Shown here: positions 47,901-61,017 of the stretch, piece after piece | How the letters are laid out: the number at the start of each line of letters is the position of its first letter | Position numbering within the stretch: the first letter of the stretch is position 1 | NCBI GenBank assembly: GCA_030549335.1 | Contig: CM060196.1 | Location: 12,229,501-12,293,500, forward strand | Direction of reading: 5' to 3' | Length of the DNA: 64,000 nt | Source: Pontederia crassipes | Lineage: Eukaryota; Streptophyta; Magnoliopsida; Commelinales; Pontederiaceae | The notes under the pieces: generated by a model | The model's input: the letters and a program-made list of their open reading frames with translations, nothing else | What the model was told of the DNA's origin: nothing | Database searches by the model: none | Translations under genes and position numbers: made by a program

Positions 47901-50900
47901 TGATAGAGAAAACCATAAAATTCATTTAGCATTTGACATGCTTGAACAAGCACCAGATCAGAGGGCACAATGAAGAGTACCACATGTATCATCCTATGTG
48001 ATATTGTGTCTGCAACAGTGGATAATTCAGAAAGCAGATCTTGGCAACTAGAATGATCTTGCATTGTTGGAATGCTGCAAAAAGATGTTCAAGTATTATC
48101 AGATTTCACAGATACAGTAACCAACTATATAAATTCATATAACAGATTCAGAAAAGTCAACAAGAACAACTCTCGTCACTGGAACTTTAATTTCACCAAG
48201 AGCGATCAATTACGAGTACCTTAGAAATGTGACTATCAGGTACTTGAGACATAACTCTGAAGCTGCAGATGTGAAGTTCTCCAGCTCATAGAAATCATCA
48301 GGGCAGAACTGGACTATCTGTTAATGACAACGCCTTATGCTATAAATTAATAGTATTATATAACGACCTTCAAAGTGCTCCATTGCAGAAAGTACAAGAT
48401 ACATGCTAGACAACACGTGAACAAAGTAATAAGTGGAAGAAAACTTCTCTGATAACGAAGCAATACTGTGGAACAGAGTAACAGAAATGGATTCAAACAT
48501 TTTTTTTCTTGGCTGACCTAAATGGATTTTTTTTTTAAAGGAAACGATGACTATGAAGTTAGAATAGCCATCCAACTTGTATTAAAAATTGAGAACAGAG
48601 AAATGTGCAAGTGCGTATGAGAAAACAAAAGTCAAAATATCCAAAACTCAGAGGGATACAGGTACCCACAAAAAAGATACTGTCCCAAGTACACCTCCCT
48701 CCTAAAAAGGTACGGTTACATTTGCAGCCCTATGGCTCAAGTGACAAAGGAAATCTTCGAGGGCACTCTAAATGGAGAATGATCAGCATGGATAACCAGT
48801 AAAACAAAACATAGAAGCACAGTCATCCTTATGCTGGGATTGGTGCCGGAATGAGGTAGAGTAGCATTAACAGAATAATTAACTGCTCAAATAAACTAGG
48901 GGTGAAGTGCCCCAAGGCGTGACACCAACTAGAAGATAAAGGAGATGAAGATCCTATGTTTAGGAAATGTTGTTCATTATGTCAATATGACCAGTGAATA
49001 ACCATGCCAGTTGAAAAATATATTTAATTTATGGACGCAATGAATTTAAGCTAAATTTAAACTTCCTCGGTGTTTACCTGAGAAAGTATGGATATAACAA
49101 GACTGCTCCATGAAACAGCTGTATTGGAATACAAAAGAACCTGCCACAATGGAAACAATATTGCATAAGAATCAAATTCAAGAAAAGAGTTCCACAACGG
49201 ACAGGAAATGGATAATAAAATAGTGTATGCATCTGTGTAACTTCTTTTTGTACTTTTTTACTCTGTAAGGATGTAAACTTGTTATATTGGATTTGTTTGG
49301 AGGTATTATTTTCCTCTCTATCACTGTCAATTTCTCCCTAGCATCAGGGTAGGGGGCTCTTAAAGATATAAAGAATATGAACCTTCCAAAATTTTGGGCA
49401 TAAGGAATACACATAGATTCTGACTTTGTTTTTCTCCCTTGTAGAAGAATAATATATGAATTTAGTATCTTACCTGAAGAAGTTCTGTGCAGGATTCTGC
49501 TGAGAGAAATTCATGACTGAAGAAAATTTGTTTGGAAAGAGACTCAAACACCATTAAAGCAATTTTATATAATGCTCTCACATCACGAGTTCCATGAAGC
49601 ATTGAATCTCCACATTTTGGATTCTCATCAATAATAAACAACAATCTTAATTCTTTATCAAAAATAAGTTGCTCAGCCTGAAACATAATCAGCAGTGAGA
49701 GGCCCCACAGAAACTGAAATTCACTTGGATCTAATCTGACCATGCTGTGACCAGATAACAAGGTTTTTTGCAATTTTTCATTGCTTAAATTTGGAGATTT
49801 TGCCAATTCAAACTTAACAGGTACTGCATCCAGAGCAGTCGCTCTCAAAATAGGTGGCCAAGATTCATCTAGGCATTTTTTAACCTTGAAAGAAACCACC
49901 AGAGATTGAATTCCTTCCAAGAATGGTTTGTACTGTGAAAGCAAACAAAATGAGGATGAAATCTAATCTTGACTAAAATCATGCAACGAGAAAGCTGAAA
50001 TTTTTAGAATGAGGAGAGAGCTGAAAGATGCATATGCGTACATGAAATTTTGAACTCAAGCCAAAACATATGTAACTGTAGTCCTTCAAGATGTTAATCC
50101 AGTAGTTGCCTAACGTTTTTGAGGTGGAAGAAAAGAGAGGCACCAGCTGCATATAGTCATCTGGAACAGATTTCTGATCGACCAAAAACTGGTACACATA
50201 ATCCTTAACAGAGGCATGTGCAGCCAGCAATCTTATCTTGATCTACACATCAGCCATATCAATAATTAAATCATTAAAATACAACTGAAACAGAAATCTG
50301 ACTTAGAAAAAAAATCACATTTCTGAGATAGTTTTCAGGAAATAAGAGGTAGAACTTCAAAGGTTATCCATTCAGCAGATGATAAAAGACACTGAACTTC
50401 CTAACCATATGATGAATCGAACGACATATGCCTTAAAAATATCACATGTCATCAAAACATAAAGGAATAATACCTTGCATGCAACCCATTCAGCAAAAGA
50501 TGGATAATACAAGTCCTTAATTTCATTAAGGGGACGAGAAATCAATGAATACATGCGATTGAGAGCAACATGATCCCCACTAACAATTCTGCTTGTCAAA
50601 ATCTGAGGTCAAGAAAGAATGTTTATGTATCTTCAATGGTGGAGAAATAAAATAGGACATGACACATGAATAATAACTAGATACCTTTCTTGCAAGTTCT
50701 AGACCAGCTTCCAGAAGAAGAGGCCCAGAGGCATCATTTATCGCAGATCGAACAGCAGAAACAAGTTGAGCCTGCAACAAAAGAAAATTTAACAAAGAGA
50801 AATCTAACTTTGCAAACATAATTGGTGACAACATGCCAAAGGAAAAGATAAGGAAAAGAAGAAAAAGAAATACCGGATCTAAAGAGAAATCATTATCACA

Positions 50901-53900
50901 AACCTGATATAGCTCCAATAAGAGATGCCCAGAAAATTCAGGATCAAATGTACTGCCAAACTGCGGTGCAAGCAAAAATTCAGATCAAGAATATTAAAAT
51001 AAGAAACTTGCATATAGAGTAAAATAATGATGCAAAAACGTACCCATATGAACAAATGAAAGTGACCAGATAAAAGTGACAACATTATTGAGAATAAAAT
51101 CTTCAAGTTAGCAGAAGGAACAGGAAGAGGCCGCATTTACCCTTAAGTAGTGGTTCTTTAAGTGAAATGAGATTATGACACATTTACTTCTTCAAGTTGG
51201 CTGAGAGCCTGAGATAATCTATTGATGTATTCCCCCAGCACAGTCCAGATACAAAAATCTCAGAAGCTAATGATGTCCTTAAATAGTGGTAAAACAAGTA
51301 GCGGCCATAGTTGAGATGATATTCCTAGGAACTATAACCAGAATAGTGGGTCAGTTTGCACTAGTGCCAGTGAGCTTCTGCAAGGTGAGATTATGATACC
51401 TGTGAAGAATAAGTCTCAGAATGCTAATTTGTTCGAATGCACAGTATGACTGGTAACTCATGCTAACTTATCCCCTCACAAAAATACTCATCTCAAGTTG
51501 TGACAGGTAGCCTTTTAGACAATCTCGTAAACCTTTACTAAATGCCAAAAATATATGAAGTCAATATTGAAGGGTGTGTTTGGACATGGGGTATCTAGAA
51601 TTATTTTTTATCAAAAAAGGATGACTACAAGGTTTGGATGGTCGTCCACCTTGTATTAAGAGGCATCTTAACAACATGACTTGAATATACCTAGGATCAC
51701 TACCTTACCTTGTTCAGTTGGAGTTTTCAAATCATTGTTTTTGCTAATCATCTGATTTTATAAAAAACTAAGGCCAGGAATGCAAGGTTCACAGAAGCTA
51801 CAAAGAAGTATACAACCACGACATAGAGAAATCCAATGGTTCAGAATCCATACAAGAAAATGTATGGTATGATATTCGCTATACCATCCCTCATCCCCAC
51901 ACCAACCTTCCCCTTCCCTCCACCCTAAAAGGGAAAAAAGACCTCACAGTAATGTTGTACGACCCGGACTCGACATCAATAAGGATAAGCCTCCGGGTCA
52001 GTTCACAATGGAACGATAGACTTATAAATTGTGATATTTACATTTATTTATCAATAATTAATATATTTATATTCAAGTACAATTATATGATTAAAAATTT
52101 TTAATAAAAAATAATAAACCCAAGGCGAATGAGTTTTGTCATTTTAATATATTACATTATAATTTACAAATTTATCTTTTCAAATTTAACTATTACTATC
52201 AACTTAAATTAAAAATATAAGTATATTATCTAATATTTATTTTTATATTTAAATTTGACATTTAAAAAATATATAAAATAAAACTGTTCTCTTAAAGAAA
52301 ATAATTTAAGAAAATAGTTACAGTAATCTTTATAAAATAGAATTTAAATACCCTAATGATTCAAATAAGTAAATATGATAAATGCTTCCCACACAATATT
52401 TGGTTCAATTGGTCAAGGGTTCAAACCTTGATTCTACAATCTCTTTTTTTTTTTTTTTGAGAAGGAATCTCTCATTTTTTTTTACTGAAGGTAAAGAAAA
52501 TTTGAACCATCACCGGTTCTTGACCGGGCCAAACCGCTATAATAAGGTGGATGGGTTTGACCTGACCCATAGACCAATTTGATGCCTGGGTCACGGCCGG
52601 ACCAGTTCAACCGACTGGTCTGCTCTAGGATTTACACCACTGCCTCATTGCATTGCAACCATATTTCCCAACACACCCTAATTTATACTTTAGTTTTGAA
52701 AGCCCGGATAGGAGAAAACTTTAAAAATATATATAACTAATCTACATGGCCTTCAACATAGCAATCTAGATTGCTCTCCCAAGGGGTGTGTATACAGAAT
52801 GCCAGTTGGATGATATTTTTTTTTTGTGTTAACCCAAATATTTAGAAGCCTAGTAGGCCTTGATTAATTTAGTTCGAGGAGGAAGCAGTAAAGGAAAACA
52901 TCTCAAGTAGTGGTCTTCCTACAAGGGTTCAACCAACTGATGGTGACCTTTTGATTCTTACTAAAATGACACCATATATTAGCCGCTTATTTTTCATCAT
53001 TAGTATTTAAATTTTGGACTAATTCATGGCAGTGCAGTTTTCTTCTTCTTGTGAAAATAGATGTGTTGAGATTAGGAATGATCATATACGTGAACGAGTC
53101 GGAGTGGCCCCTATTAGTGAGAAAATGATAGAGAATCGTTTGAGATGGTTTGATCATGTTCAGAGAAGACCATTAGATGCACCAGTAAGAAGAGTACATC
53201 AAATAATCTGGAGACCGATTAAAAGAGGGAGAGGGAGGCCAAGGCGGACACTTGGCGAACTAATAGAGCAAGATCTATTGGTGAATAATATACCGAAAGG
53301 TTTGGTTACTAATAGAGCGGAATGGCGTCGTATGATCCATGTAGCCGACCCCACCTAGTGGGATAAGACTTTGTTGTTGTTGTTGTTGTGAAAATAGATG
53401 TGTTGATAAATTAGACTTTGTAGTAATGCCCAAGACTTACTGCTCTGGTGTGAAAATACTGAACACACAATACCTGAACACATGAAAAACGGCATGAAAC
53501 CTACATGCTTTGCTTGCACAAAAGGCTTAGATGTTTAAGTTCCACCTAATTCAGCCACTCTAATTTAGAAGAATATCATATAAATGAGTTGTCCCTCATG
53601 TTTTACTGAGGAAAATAACGCAATGTCAATCACACATATAGAGAATACGCCTACTGCATAAAACATGGTTGACATTCAAAACAATATACTTTAAGGCATA
53701 CTTATGAATCTTATGTTTCATTGAGACAAATTTATGTATATGATATTAACCGACTTTTAATGCTCTATTTGAAGCTAGCAATTTCAACAACGGGAACACC
53801 AAGTATACCACATGTTACCTTATCTATTACGATGCCTAAGAGCTTGACACCTATAGGCTGCATGCCTTCAAACTGGCCAGTGCTGATCTGTAATAACAAA

Positions 53901-56900
53901 AACAGTCACAAATTGGGTGAATAGGATGAGGTGTAGAGGAATCATTGATCATAAGAAAAATAGGAATTTCGGACTCATGGTTGACCTGATAAGAAAGTGA
54001 TATTAGCTCCTGTAAGTGAAGGACGAGCCAATTGGCAGAGGAACTTAGTCTGCTTGATATCATACTCCTTGCTAGAGAAAGATCAAAATGAGCAGGGTTT
54101 GATCCAACAGCAATAGGTAGATTGCTCAAACATCTACATTTCATCAATAAAATGTCATTATTCAGACAGTCTGAATCCAAAAAATTGTAAAAGACAGTAG
54201 GAAAAAATAAAGCAAAATCACATCACTAAAGAGGTAAAGGTAAATCTCAAAGGCAACACATACTATCACATGCAATTTCTTTTGAAAGTAATATCAATGA
54301 TAGAGATAAAGTTGAAGTAAATGCAACATATCCTAGTTAAAAATTGAAGATGCTTACTCTGCAGCAAAAACACGGGTGCGGTATCTGAGGTGTCTATTTC
54401 TTTTAGGTTCTACAGCAAATGCTGAACTGGAATCTTGTAGCTCTCCCTTATTGCTACTGATCATGTCTTCATCATCATCTCCAAGGTACGTCGTACCATC
54501 AACTTCAAGTGCACCGTTATTGTTTGGTGCACCTGTCATATTCTCAATATGATTCCTCCTAGTTGATGTGCCAAGAACCTAAAATAACACTGAGTTGAAT
54601 AATTGTGCCAAACGGTAATAAAGAAATTAATGCGCTCACAGGATATACTGATACCCGAATAATATTGTGCTCTGGCATATTGCTCAAGTGGTTTTCATTC
54701 AGATGATAATCAAAGTGAATTAGGAACGTAACTATACAACTCCAAATAGAGTCAACATAAAAAGCTCATGACATTAGATCCAAGCGATAGCTTCCGCCAC
54801 CCCCTTCCCCCGCCTCTTTCTTTCCTTATAGGCTTAGGACACTGGCTACTGCATGTCTTGGATGACCTCACACATGCTTCCCTGATAAGTCTTCATCAAT
54901 GGCTGATCCATCGCCAACAATTGAACTATCACAAAGGTTGTGGCAGCTTGGAGGAGAATGTGACGCAAAGGGGAACTATGGATAATCGGGTTCTTCAAAG
55001 CCTAGGACACCACTTCATCATTCTTTCTATGACATTATTTGCAGGTACGAGAGTTCCCAACAACATGAATCACATGAAATAAACATTGCACCACTTAGAT
55101 CATATTCTTGATCATAACCAATAAGAACACAACATGACAATGAGTTCGTCCTACACAATGTGTAAGCCAAGGTTATCGCCTTGCCTTGATTCTCTTTGTA
55201 TTGATGGATGATGCATCGGCCCGATGCACCCTAGTATACCAGGAGAGCCCTTTCAGTTTCTTTTTTTGAGAGAAGTAAGGATAACTACCAATTCGGGGTA
55301 GTAATCCAGTTTGTATTAATGATGTGAGGAAGTGGACAGTTTACATGTGTGTGTGTGAAACAAAAGAAAGTAGAAACAAGAGGATGTGGGGGTCCACAAA
55401 AGGACACTCCCCCCACTCTCTTATGCAAAAAATGATGTGACGTACAATATTCTTGATGTAGCACCGATCTCCTTGAAAAATAGTGGTTCTGATGCATGCA
55501 AAATCCAACGTATTATTAGTCGTGCATTTAATCTTATTTCGATTCATTTTCTTATCGCATGCATCATTGTATGAGCTTATTTACATTAATTTTAAAAAAT
55601 GGAAATCTACCAAAATATTGTATTTTATTGTCTAAGCAAGAAAACAGAATTACGAAGCCAATGAAAAAAATCACGCTCAAATCGGAGATAAAACGGAACC
55701 AGAAAGTAAAAATTAGTACACAGGTGGGCCGTGAAGAATTTTTCATGGCCATGAAACAGGGCTGTGAAACAGCAGTAACGAGTCGTTAATGCATTTTTTC
55801 GCACCACAAAGCTGCCCGAGGCACGGCCGTGACCAGCCTTTCACAGGCCGTGAAATCCACAATTTTTATACGAATCGAACACTGTAAGGGCTATGAAATG
55901 CCTATCACGGGCCGTGAAAACCTATTTCCAATTCGATTTGAACACTGTTTAGAACATGAAATCACTCTTACAAGCCGTGACAAAGTCTGGATTCGACTTT
56001 TGGATGAATTTTTGAAAGAATTTCAAATACACAAGGTCTCTTACTCATACTATATGATCCCAAAATGATTTGGAAACATATTATTGCTTAGAATTTGGAG
56101 ATTGACAATACCAAAACTTCATAATCAATTATACTCCGAAGTTTTCTTATTTTGATATAGAAAATATTTCCGTTTCTTCTCCGATCACATGGAAACTTGA
56201 ACTTGAGCATCTTTTGATTAAATCAATTGCTACAGAAGTGAAACAAGTTTGTTCTTAATCATTTTAACCCATCCTAAGACATCAATAGTTTAGTTAAGTT
56301 TTATTATTTACTTTTTGTTATTTTATTTTTTGAAACTCTTTTACTTGCAACCTTGTTGTCTCTTATTAATCTCTGAAATTAGTGTAGTTATATAAGTTAA
56401 TTCCTCATGAATTCGATACTTTACTCATTATACTTTATTACTTGAGCAACTAGTGCACTTGCTAGTATTTAATTGTTATCAATTCTCGCATTAGCTTCTG
56501 CTACAACCATACCACCCATGTAACTACAAATGCTTGGAGCCAAAGTTCTCGCCAATCCTGACTCCCACGCGTCACCAAAGATTGCAATGAAGACCAAAAG
56601 CCGTCTGGCGTCAAGGTGTCAATGTCCGTGCATCTCATCCATCGCCAGACCTCGATGGCTATGGGAAACTAGAAGAAGAGATGACTGATGCTCTCTTCTG
56701 CAGTCAAAAAATAATCACCATGTGTCTGACCTCAGGACCCACCTCGCCCTCTATGCTTTGGTGAGGATCCGACCTCTCCTCAGTAGTGATGACTACATGC
56801 TCATTGTGGGGCTCTCCTGTAGCAAGTGCAAGTAGAACATTTGTGCCGCAAAGTAGCCAGCCAGCCACGACCACATATCCTCCTTTGAGTCATCAGGGTA

Positions 56901-59900
56901 ATATCGGGAGATCCTCTTGTGTACATCAAATCAAATGGCAGGCAGGAATTGAACCCGCACTACCGGCTCTTCCCATGTGCCTCCGCTAGTCAAAAAGCTT
57001 TGACCAAAATACGGGGTCTATGTGCCTGCAGTAGAGCCATCATCAGGCATCCAAACCTCTGATACTCATGCCGACGGTTGTTGTGATAGTGCTGCCAACC
57101 TGGGGAATGCCTCCGTGAGTGTGCCAACCGAGGTCCACTCATGTCTCCAGAAAGATAATACAAACCCGCAGCCAAGAGAGCCGTGAAACCGCCAAAAGGC
57201 TGATGCCCCTCTCACCAAGGCCAGTTGGGGGTCCCATGAGAGGTTTTGTCCATAGCGTGCAAAGAAAGCTATAGAACACAGGTCATCACCAGCTCCCATA
57301 ATACGGTCCACACAATGGGCAAGGAGTGCACTGTTAGTTGGTCGAAGGGGCCTTACTCTGAGGCCACCATCCGCAATTGGCCTACAGACAGTGGTCCAAA
57401 CCATTAGATGTACTCCCCTACTCTGTAGACTACAACCCTGCCAGAAGAAGGTGCTCCTCAATGTGTCAATGCGCCACTCAACCCGTGCCGGCATTCTTAG
57501 AATTGACATGTAGTAGATGGGCAATGCAGATAGTACAAATCTCAAGAGGACTAGACGGCCGCCTCGGGACAATAGTCATGAACTCCAACCATGAAGTCTA
57601 TACTCCAAAAGCTCAATGAGTGTGGTCCACACTAGCTTGCCGATATAACGATCTGATAGGGGTAGACCAAGGTATGTGAGATGTAGGGAGCCAATCGGTG
57701 TGCCCAACACCTCAGCATGTGTCAGCATGTGTAGCGTCCTCCACCGTGCCAAAAAGGATGTATGAAGATTTTGCATGGTTTATCCAAAAGCTCGAAATCT
57801 CCCCAAACAAGTCTGAGGATGGCGACTCGGTGGGCCTCTGCAGTCGAGACCTCAATGAAGAACAGAGTGTCATCGGCATATTGCACAAGGGAACTAGGTT
57901 GGCTGCATCCTGACGGGGGAAAAGCTCCTGATGACACCTGCTCAGCAGGTTGAAAAGGTACACCTAGCAAGTGCATCCACTGCTAGAACATAAAGCATAA
58001 GGGCGAGGGGAGAGCCCTGTTGGACATGGCATTGTGGTTGCACCCAACCACTAGTCGGACACCCATTGAATAGGACTGAGAATGAGGCTGTGGTGATACA
58101 ACATTTCATCCAAACGATCCAAGACTAGGGGAAACCACGTACTTGCAACAAGTGCCAGAGGAAAAGCCATGAGATGGAATCATACACTTTTGAGAAGTCA
58201 ACATTCCACAGAAAAGCCGTACGCTGCCAAGTTGCAATGATCTCCGAAGTGGTGTAGCCCCTTTTCAGGTTTCTACCCAATCAGCAATATACTGAAGACA
58301 CATATTTCTTCCTCATTTGTAGAAGACAATGAAGGAGGGCATTTTATATGGTACATTTATTTGGGGTTCTCAAAAGTCATAGATCAACAATGACATGTCC
58401 ACTTATTTTCCTGTCTCCATGGAAAGTAGTCGTGCGGGACCCTGATTAGTTCCTTTTTTACTACTTACAGGGAACTTCCTTTATAAATACATGCACTACA
58501 ACATAAAAGAGTGGACTCCAGTGGTTGAACGCATAGAGCAGTATATGCAGTGACGAAGCTCACAACTTCTTTCCTATAGAGTCTCTGATTTTCTTAAAGT
58601 CGTATCCTGAAGGGTTGTTCATTGGTCAGTTGGGTTGGTAACTAGGAAATAATCTCTCAAACCCAACTCAACCTGATTACAGTTTTCTATTTTTTAATAT
58701 AAAAAATATGTTAAAAATCATAAAAAAAATGAACAAAATAGTCTATAAGTTAAAAAATTAATAGAATACTAAAGTATAATAGAAAATATCAAGATAATAT
58801 ATTAAAATTGATTAAAACATTATAAATTATGATAACAAATAATAAGTCATGATCGAGGCAGGTTGGTTTGGGTTTGAACTTTTCCAACATGTACTCGACT
58901 AGATCAAGGTCAAGTTGTGATCGGGTTGGGTCGAGTCGTCAAAACCAGACCCGATGGACATCCCTAGTTGTCTGCCCTCCCAATATATTAGATGTCGGTC
59001 CTCCACCTGCTAGATCGAGTTGAACTATGCATTGACTCCTTGTGGTGACACTTCTTCTAGTATGCAATACACATTTGAAGGTGCCCAAATTGCCACAAGG
59101 ATATGTGTGCATTTGCACGACTTTGGTCTTCAAAACACATGAATGACTAACAATAATTTGGTCATCTTTCTTTCTTATATAACAATGTTGTGCTTAATTG
59201 CTAGTTTTAAAATGAGTGTAGGTTTAACGATAGGCCGGGTCGACAAGTCTAAAGACTGGCCGGGATGTGCTAGTCATCCCGGCCTGCATCAATCCAGAAT
59301 CCCAAATTTTTGTCCCAACATGTTATCTAACTTGGCCGGGACTGGGCCTGGGTTGTAAACACCTAGATTGTGCCCCCATCAGTTGTATAGCATAGTATTT
59401 TACATTTCTTTATATTATTTAAAATTTGGATATATTCTTATATACCTTAAACGTATAACATATTACAATATTATCTTCAACTGAGATGGGCTTTAAGGAA
59501 CCCAATAAAACCCAGGTCAGGCCTCACCCCTTTCTGTGGAAGAAATTGGAAAAACTTGAATCCTGATAATCAAGAGAATCGTTTCAAAAAAAGAGAAAAC
59601 AATACATATGCAAAGAATAGACAACAGTAATCGATAACAAATATTAGATGGGTGTCATACCATGCTATGAAAAATATTCAACCATCGCGATGGACATGAA
59701 GGGCATGATGTGTAAAGCCATTGAGTGATTGTTGCTTGAAGCAGAGATACAACCCTAAATGATGGAAAAATTCTGTAACTACCAGATCTGATATCAAAAC
59801 ATTTACAAAACTTATATGAAGAAAAATAGGGCCATGCATGAGAAATGATATGTATTCTTCAGTAGTATTTAGTGTCTACAACTTCATAGTGATGAAATTT

Positions 59901-60660
59901 AAAAACTAGTACAGAACTACTAAGATCAAATGCCAAAGAAAATGAGGATGGTATGTCGTCAATCTCAAAGTCATGTAAGAGAAATATCCATGTATAAGCA
60001 TCTTGTAAAATCTGTCAGCTAACATGATATGGAAACCTAGAACACATCTTTGGACATAGCAACATTTTAAATCAATATATTAAAAATTTAAATTTGGTAA
60101 TTTTGTAAACTTTTTCAGCTGGAATCAGGTGAAACTTCTAAGAGCATCAATCCAAAAAAAGAAATATCAAGAATAACCCCACTTAATAACCCATTAACAC
60201 AAATCATTTTGTCGCTCATGCATCAGATACCAAACAAAACTATAGCTATGCACCTCAGATGAAATAGAGTTCAATGGGCTGGGTGCCTACCAAAAATGAG
60301 ACAAATTTCTGTCCTAAAAAAAGTAGAAAAAGATTCCTAAAGACAAATTTACATTTCCCGTGGGAAATTCGGTTTAGTCCAATGAAAACTAATCGATGTT
60401 TTAAAGGACAATTTTGGATTGTTAAAAAAGATCTAAAATATGCGCATTATGACACAATTCATGTGTATATGTTATTGCCCATAGTGTGGAATGTCCTAAT
60501 CCTTTATCAATAACAGATAATATAGGATGGCATTCTCACTATCAACATCTACAACCTCTGTAAGAATAGATGGAAATAAGAAAGCAACATACTCAGAATC
60601 AGTTTCCTCATCTAGCATGCTGAACAAGTATTCTTCAATGTTTATATCGATCATTGAAAC
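44925..60660 (-). CDS. SWEETIE: SWEETIE (HEATR5/Laa1 homologue), C-terminal part; 5' end off window
   Basis: Nineteen exons, given as high-low coordinates: 60660-60593, 59754-59661, 54578-54358, 54133-53986, 53887-53819, 50960-50904, 50771-50685, 50602-50474, 50242-50042, 49932-49474, 49140-49078, 48317-48220, 48074-47954, 47828-47690, 47246-46933, 46842-46696, 46629-46465, 46378-46253 and 46148-44925. All join in phase, about 1310 codons. The donor at 47954 and acceptor at 46842 are the least certain. Recognisable SWEETIE segments include LFSMLDEETDSE, SCPSCPSRWL, RYRTRVFAAECLSNLP, YYPSFAEWV, IRLLAAHAS and CLDESWP. Most is HEAT-repeat helices. The last exon (407 residues) is an acidic disordered tail with two WDSFQS motifs. 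Arabidopsis SWEETIE affects sugar flux and senescence; animal and yeast homologues work with AP-1 at the trans-Golgi and endosomes. The large introns contain transposons. Confidence 0.9.
48520..48595 (-). repeat. LINE 3'-tail hairpin fragment in a SWEETIE intron
   Basis: Read on the minus strand, TTAATACAAGTTGGATGGC...AGTCATCG is followed by an A-run (T-run at 48527-48535 on plus). It is a tail-only copy of the LINE family at 55262 and 63747. Confidence 0.5.
51603..51664 (-). repeat. LINE 3'-tail hairpin fragment in a SWEETIE intron
   Basis: Same tail motif on the minus strand: TTAATACAAGGTGGACGACC...TAGTCATCC, then an A-rich end. Very 5'-truncated. Confidence 0.5.
51955..52640. mobile_element. 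Possible non-autonomous DNA element (AT core, GC-rich ends)
   Basis: GC-rich ends with CCCGG/CCGGG and GACCGG/CCGGACC motifs (51960-52010 and 52515-52622) surround an extremely AT-rich core with a T16 run. This composition is common among plant hAT-like MITEs. The terminal repeats were not resolved, so this is weak. Confidence 0.25.
53052..53406 (+). mobile_element. RTE-type LINE, 5'-truncated, with perfect 18-bp target duplication
   Basis: The insert at 53070-53388 (319 bp) is flanked by identical TGAAAATAGATGTGTTGA (53052-53069 and 53389-53406). It encodes the last part of the RTE polyprotein in an open frame (ERVGVAPISEKMIENRLRWF, HVQRRP, RGRGRPRRT) ending ADPT at a stop near 53358. It terminates in the family end CCCACCTAGTGGGATAAG and a TTG-repeat tail. 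The insertion is in a SWEETIE intron, same strand as BAC2. The intact duplication and open frame suggest it is not very old. Confidence 0.92.
55262..58300 (-). pseudogene. L1-type LINE, 5'-truncated, in a SWEETIE intron
   Basis: On the minus strand from about 58300, the reverse transcriptase fingers/palm (FLWHLLQVRGFP), then QYADDTLFFIE with the YADD catalytic motif near 57860, then SLHLTYLGLPLSDRYIG, then the thumb/connection region (GGRLVLLRFVLSALPIYYMSI...). A zf-RVT-like region and a 3' hairpin tail with an A-run end at about 55262. Frameshifts are present. It is split by a solo-type LTR at 55490-56493. About 2 kb of LINE remains. Confidence 0.82.
55490..56493 (+). mobile_element. Solo LTR (Athila-like) with internal deletion, nested in a LINE
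   Basis: Starts TGATGCATGC and is similar to the solo LTR at 30396-32122 across its left part (including the CCGTGA-motif cluster at 55725-55985) and right end. It lacks about 700 bp of the middle. The flanks GGTTC (55485-55489) and GCTTC (56494-56498) differ at one base and may be the decayed target duplication if the LTR end CA has mutated to TA. Confidence 0.72.
58301..59660. other. SWEETIE intron sequence, nothing recognised
   Basis: Part of the 5.1-kb intron between exons 59754-59661 and 54578-54358. AT-rich with no clear element. Confidence 0.4.
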
Positions 60661-61017
60661 CTGTGAAATAATAGTACGATAGCAATGAGAATGCTTGGGA
60701 CTAGATAAAAAAAAAGTCATGCTTGCATTATACATTTCTCTTTCCCAGTGCAGGACTGTTAGAATAACAAAAATATATTTTTTAGAACGATCAATAAAAA
60801 TTAATTGGGTAATTTAATCCCTTTCATGTACATCAATGAAGTATAAAACTTCGATCTCATGTGATTTACATATTTGTACATTTTCTGGGTATCTAATGTT
60901 CTAACACAAATAAACATAGATGGCTACAGAACTCACAAGTTATTCTTTTTTCCTCAAAAAAGGAAACTATCGCACTTTGCTGAATTTAAAGATAATAGAT
61001 GACATCATAACAATTTC

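Noticed and set aside
47914..47953. Longer version of the SWEETIE exon ending at 47914
   Set aside because: The donor there leaves the wrong phase for the next exon (a stop follows quickly); the donor at 47954 keeps the frame.
52405..52435. tRNA-like B-box (GGTTCAAACC)
   Set aside because: No cloverleaf or A-box at the right distance; it lies in repetitive DNA, so no tRNA or SINE is called.
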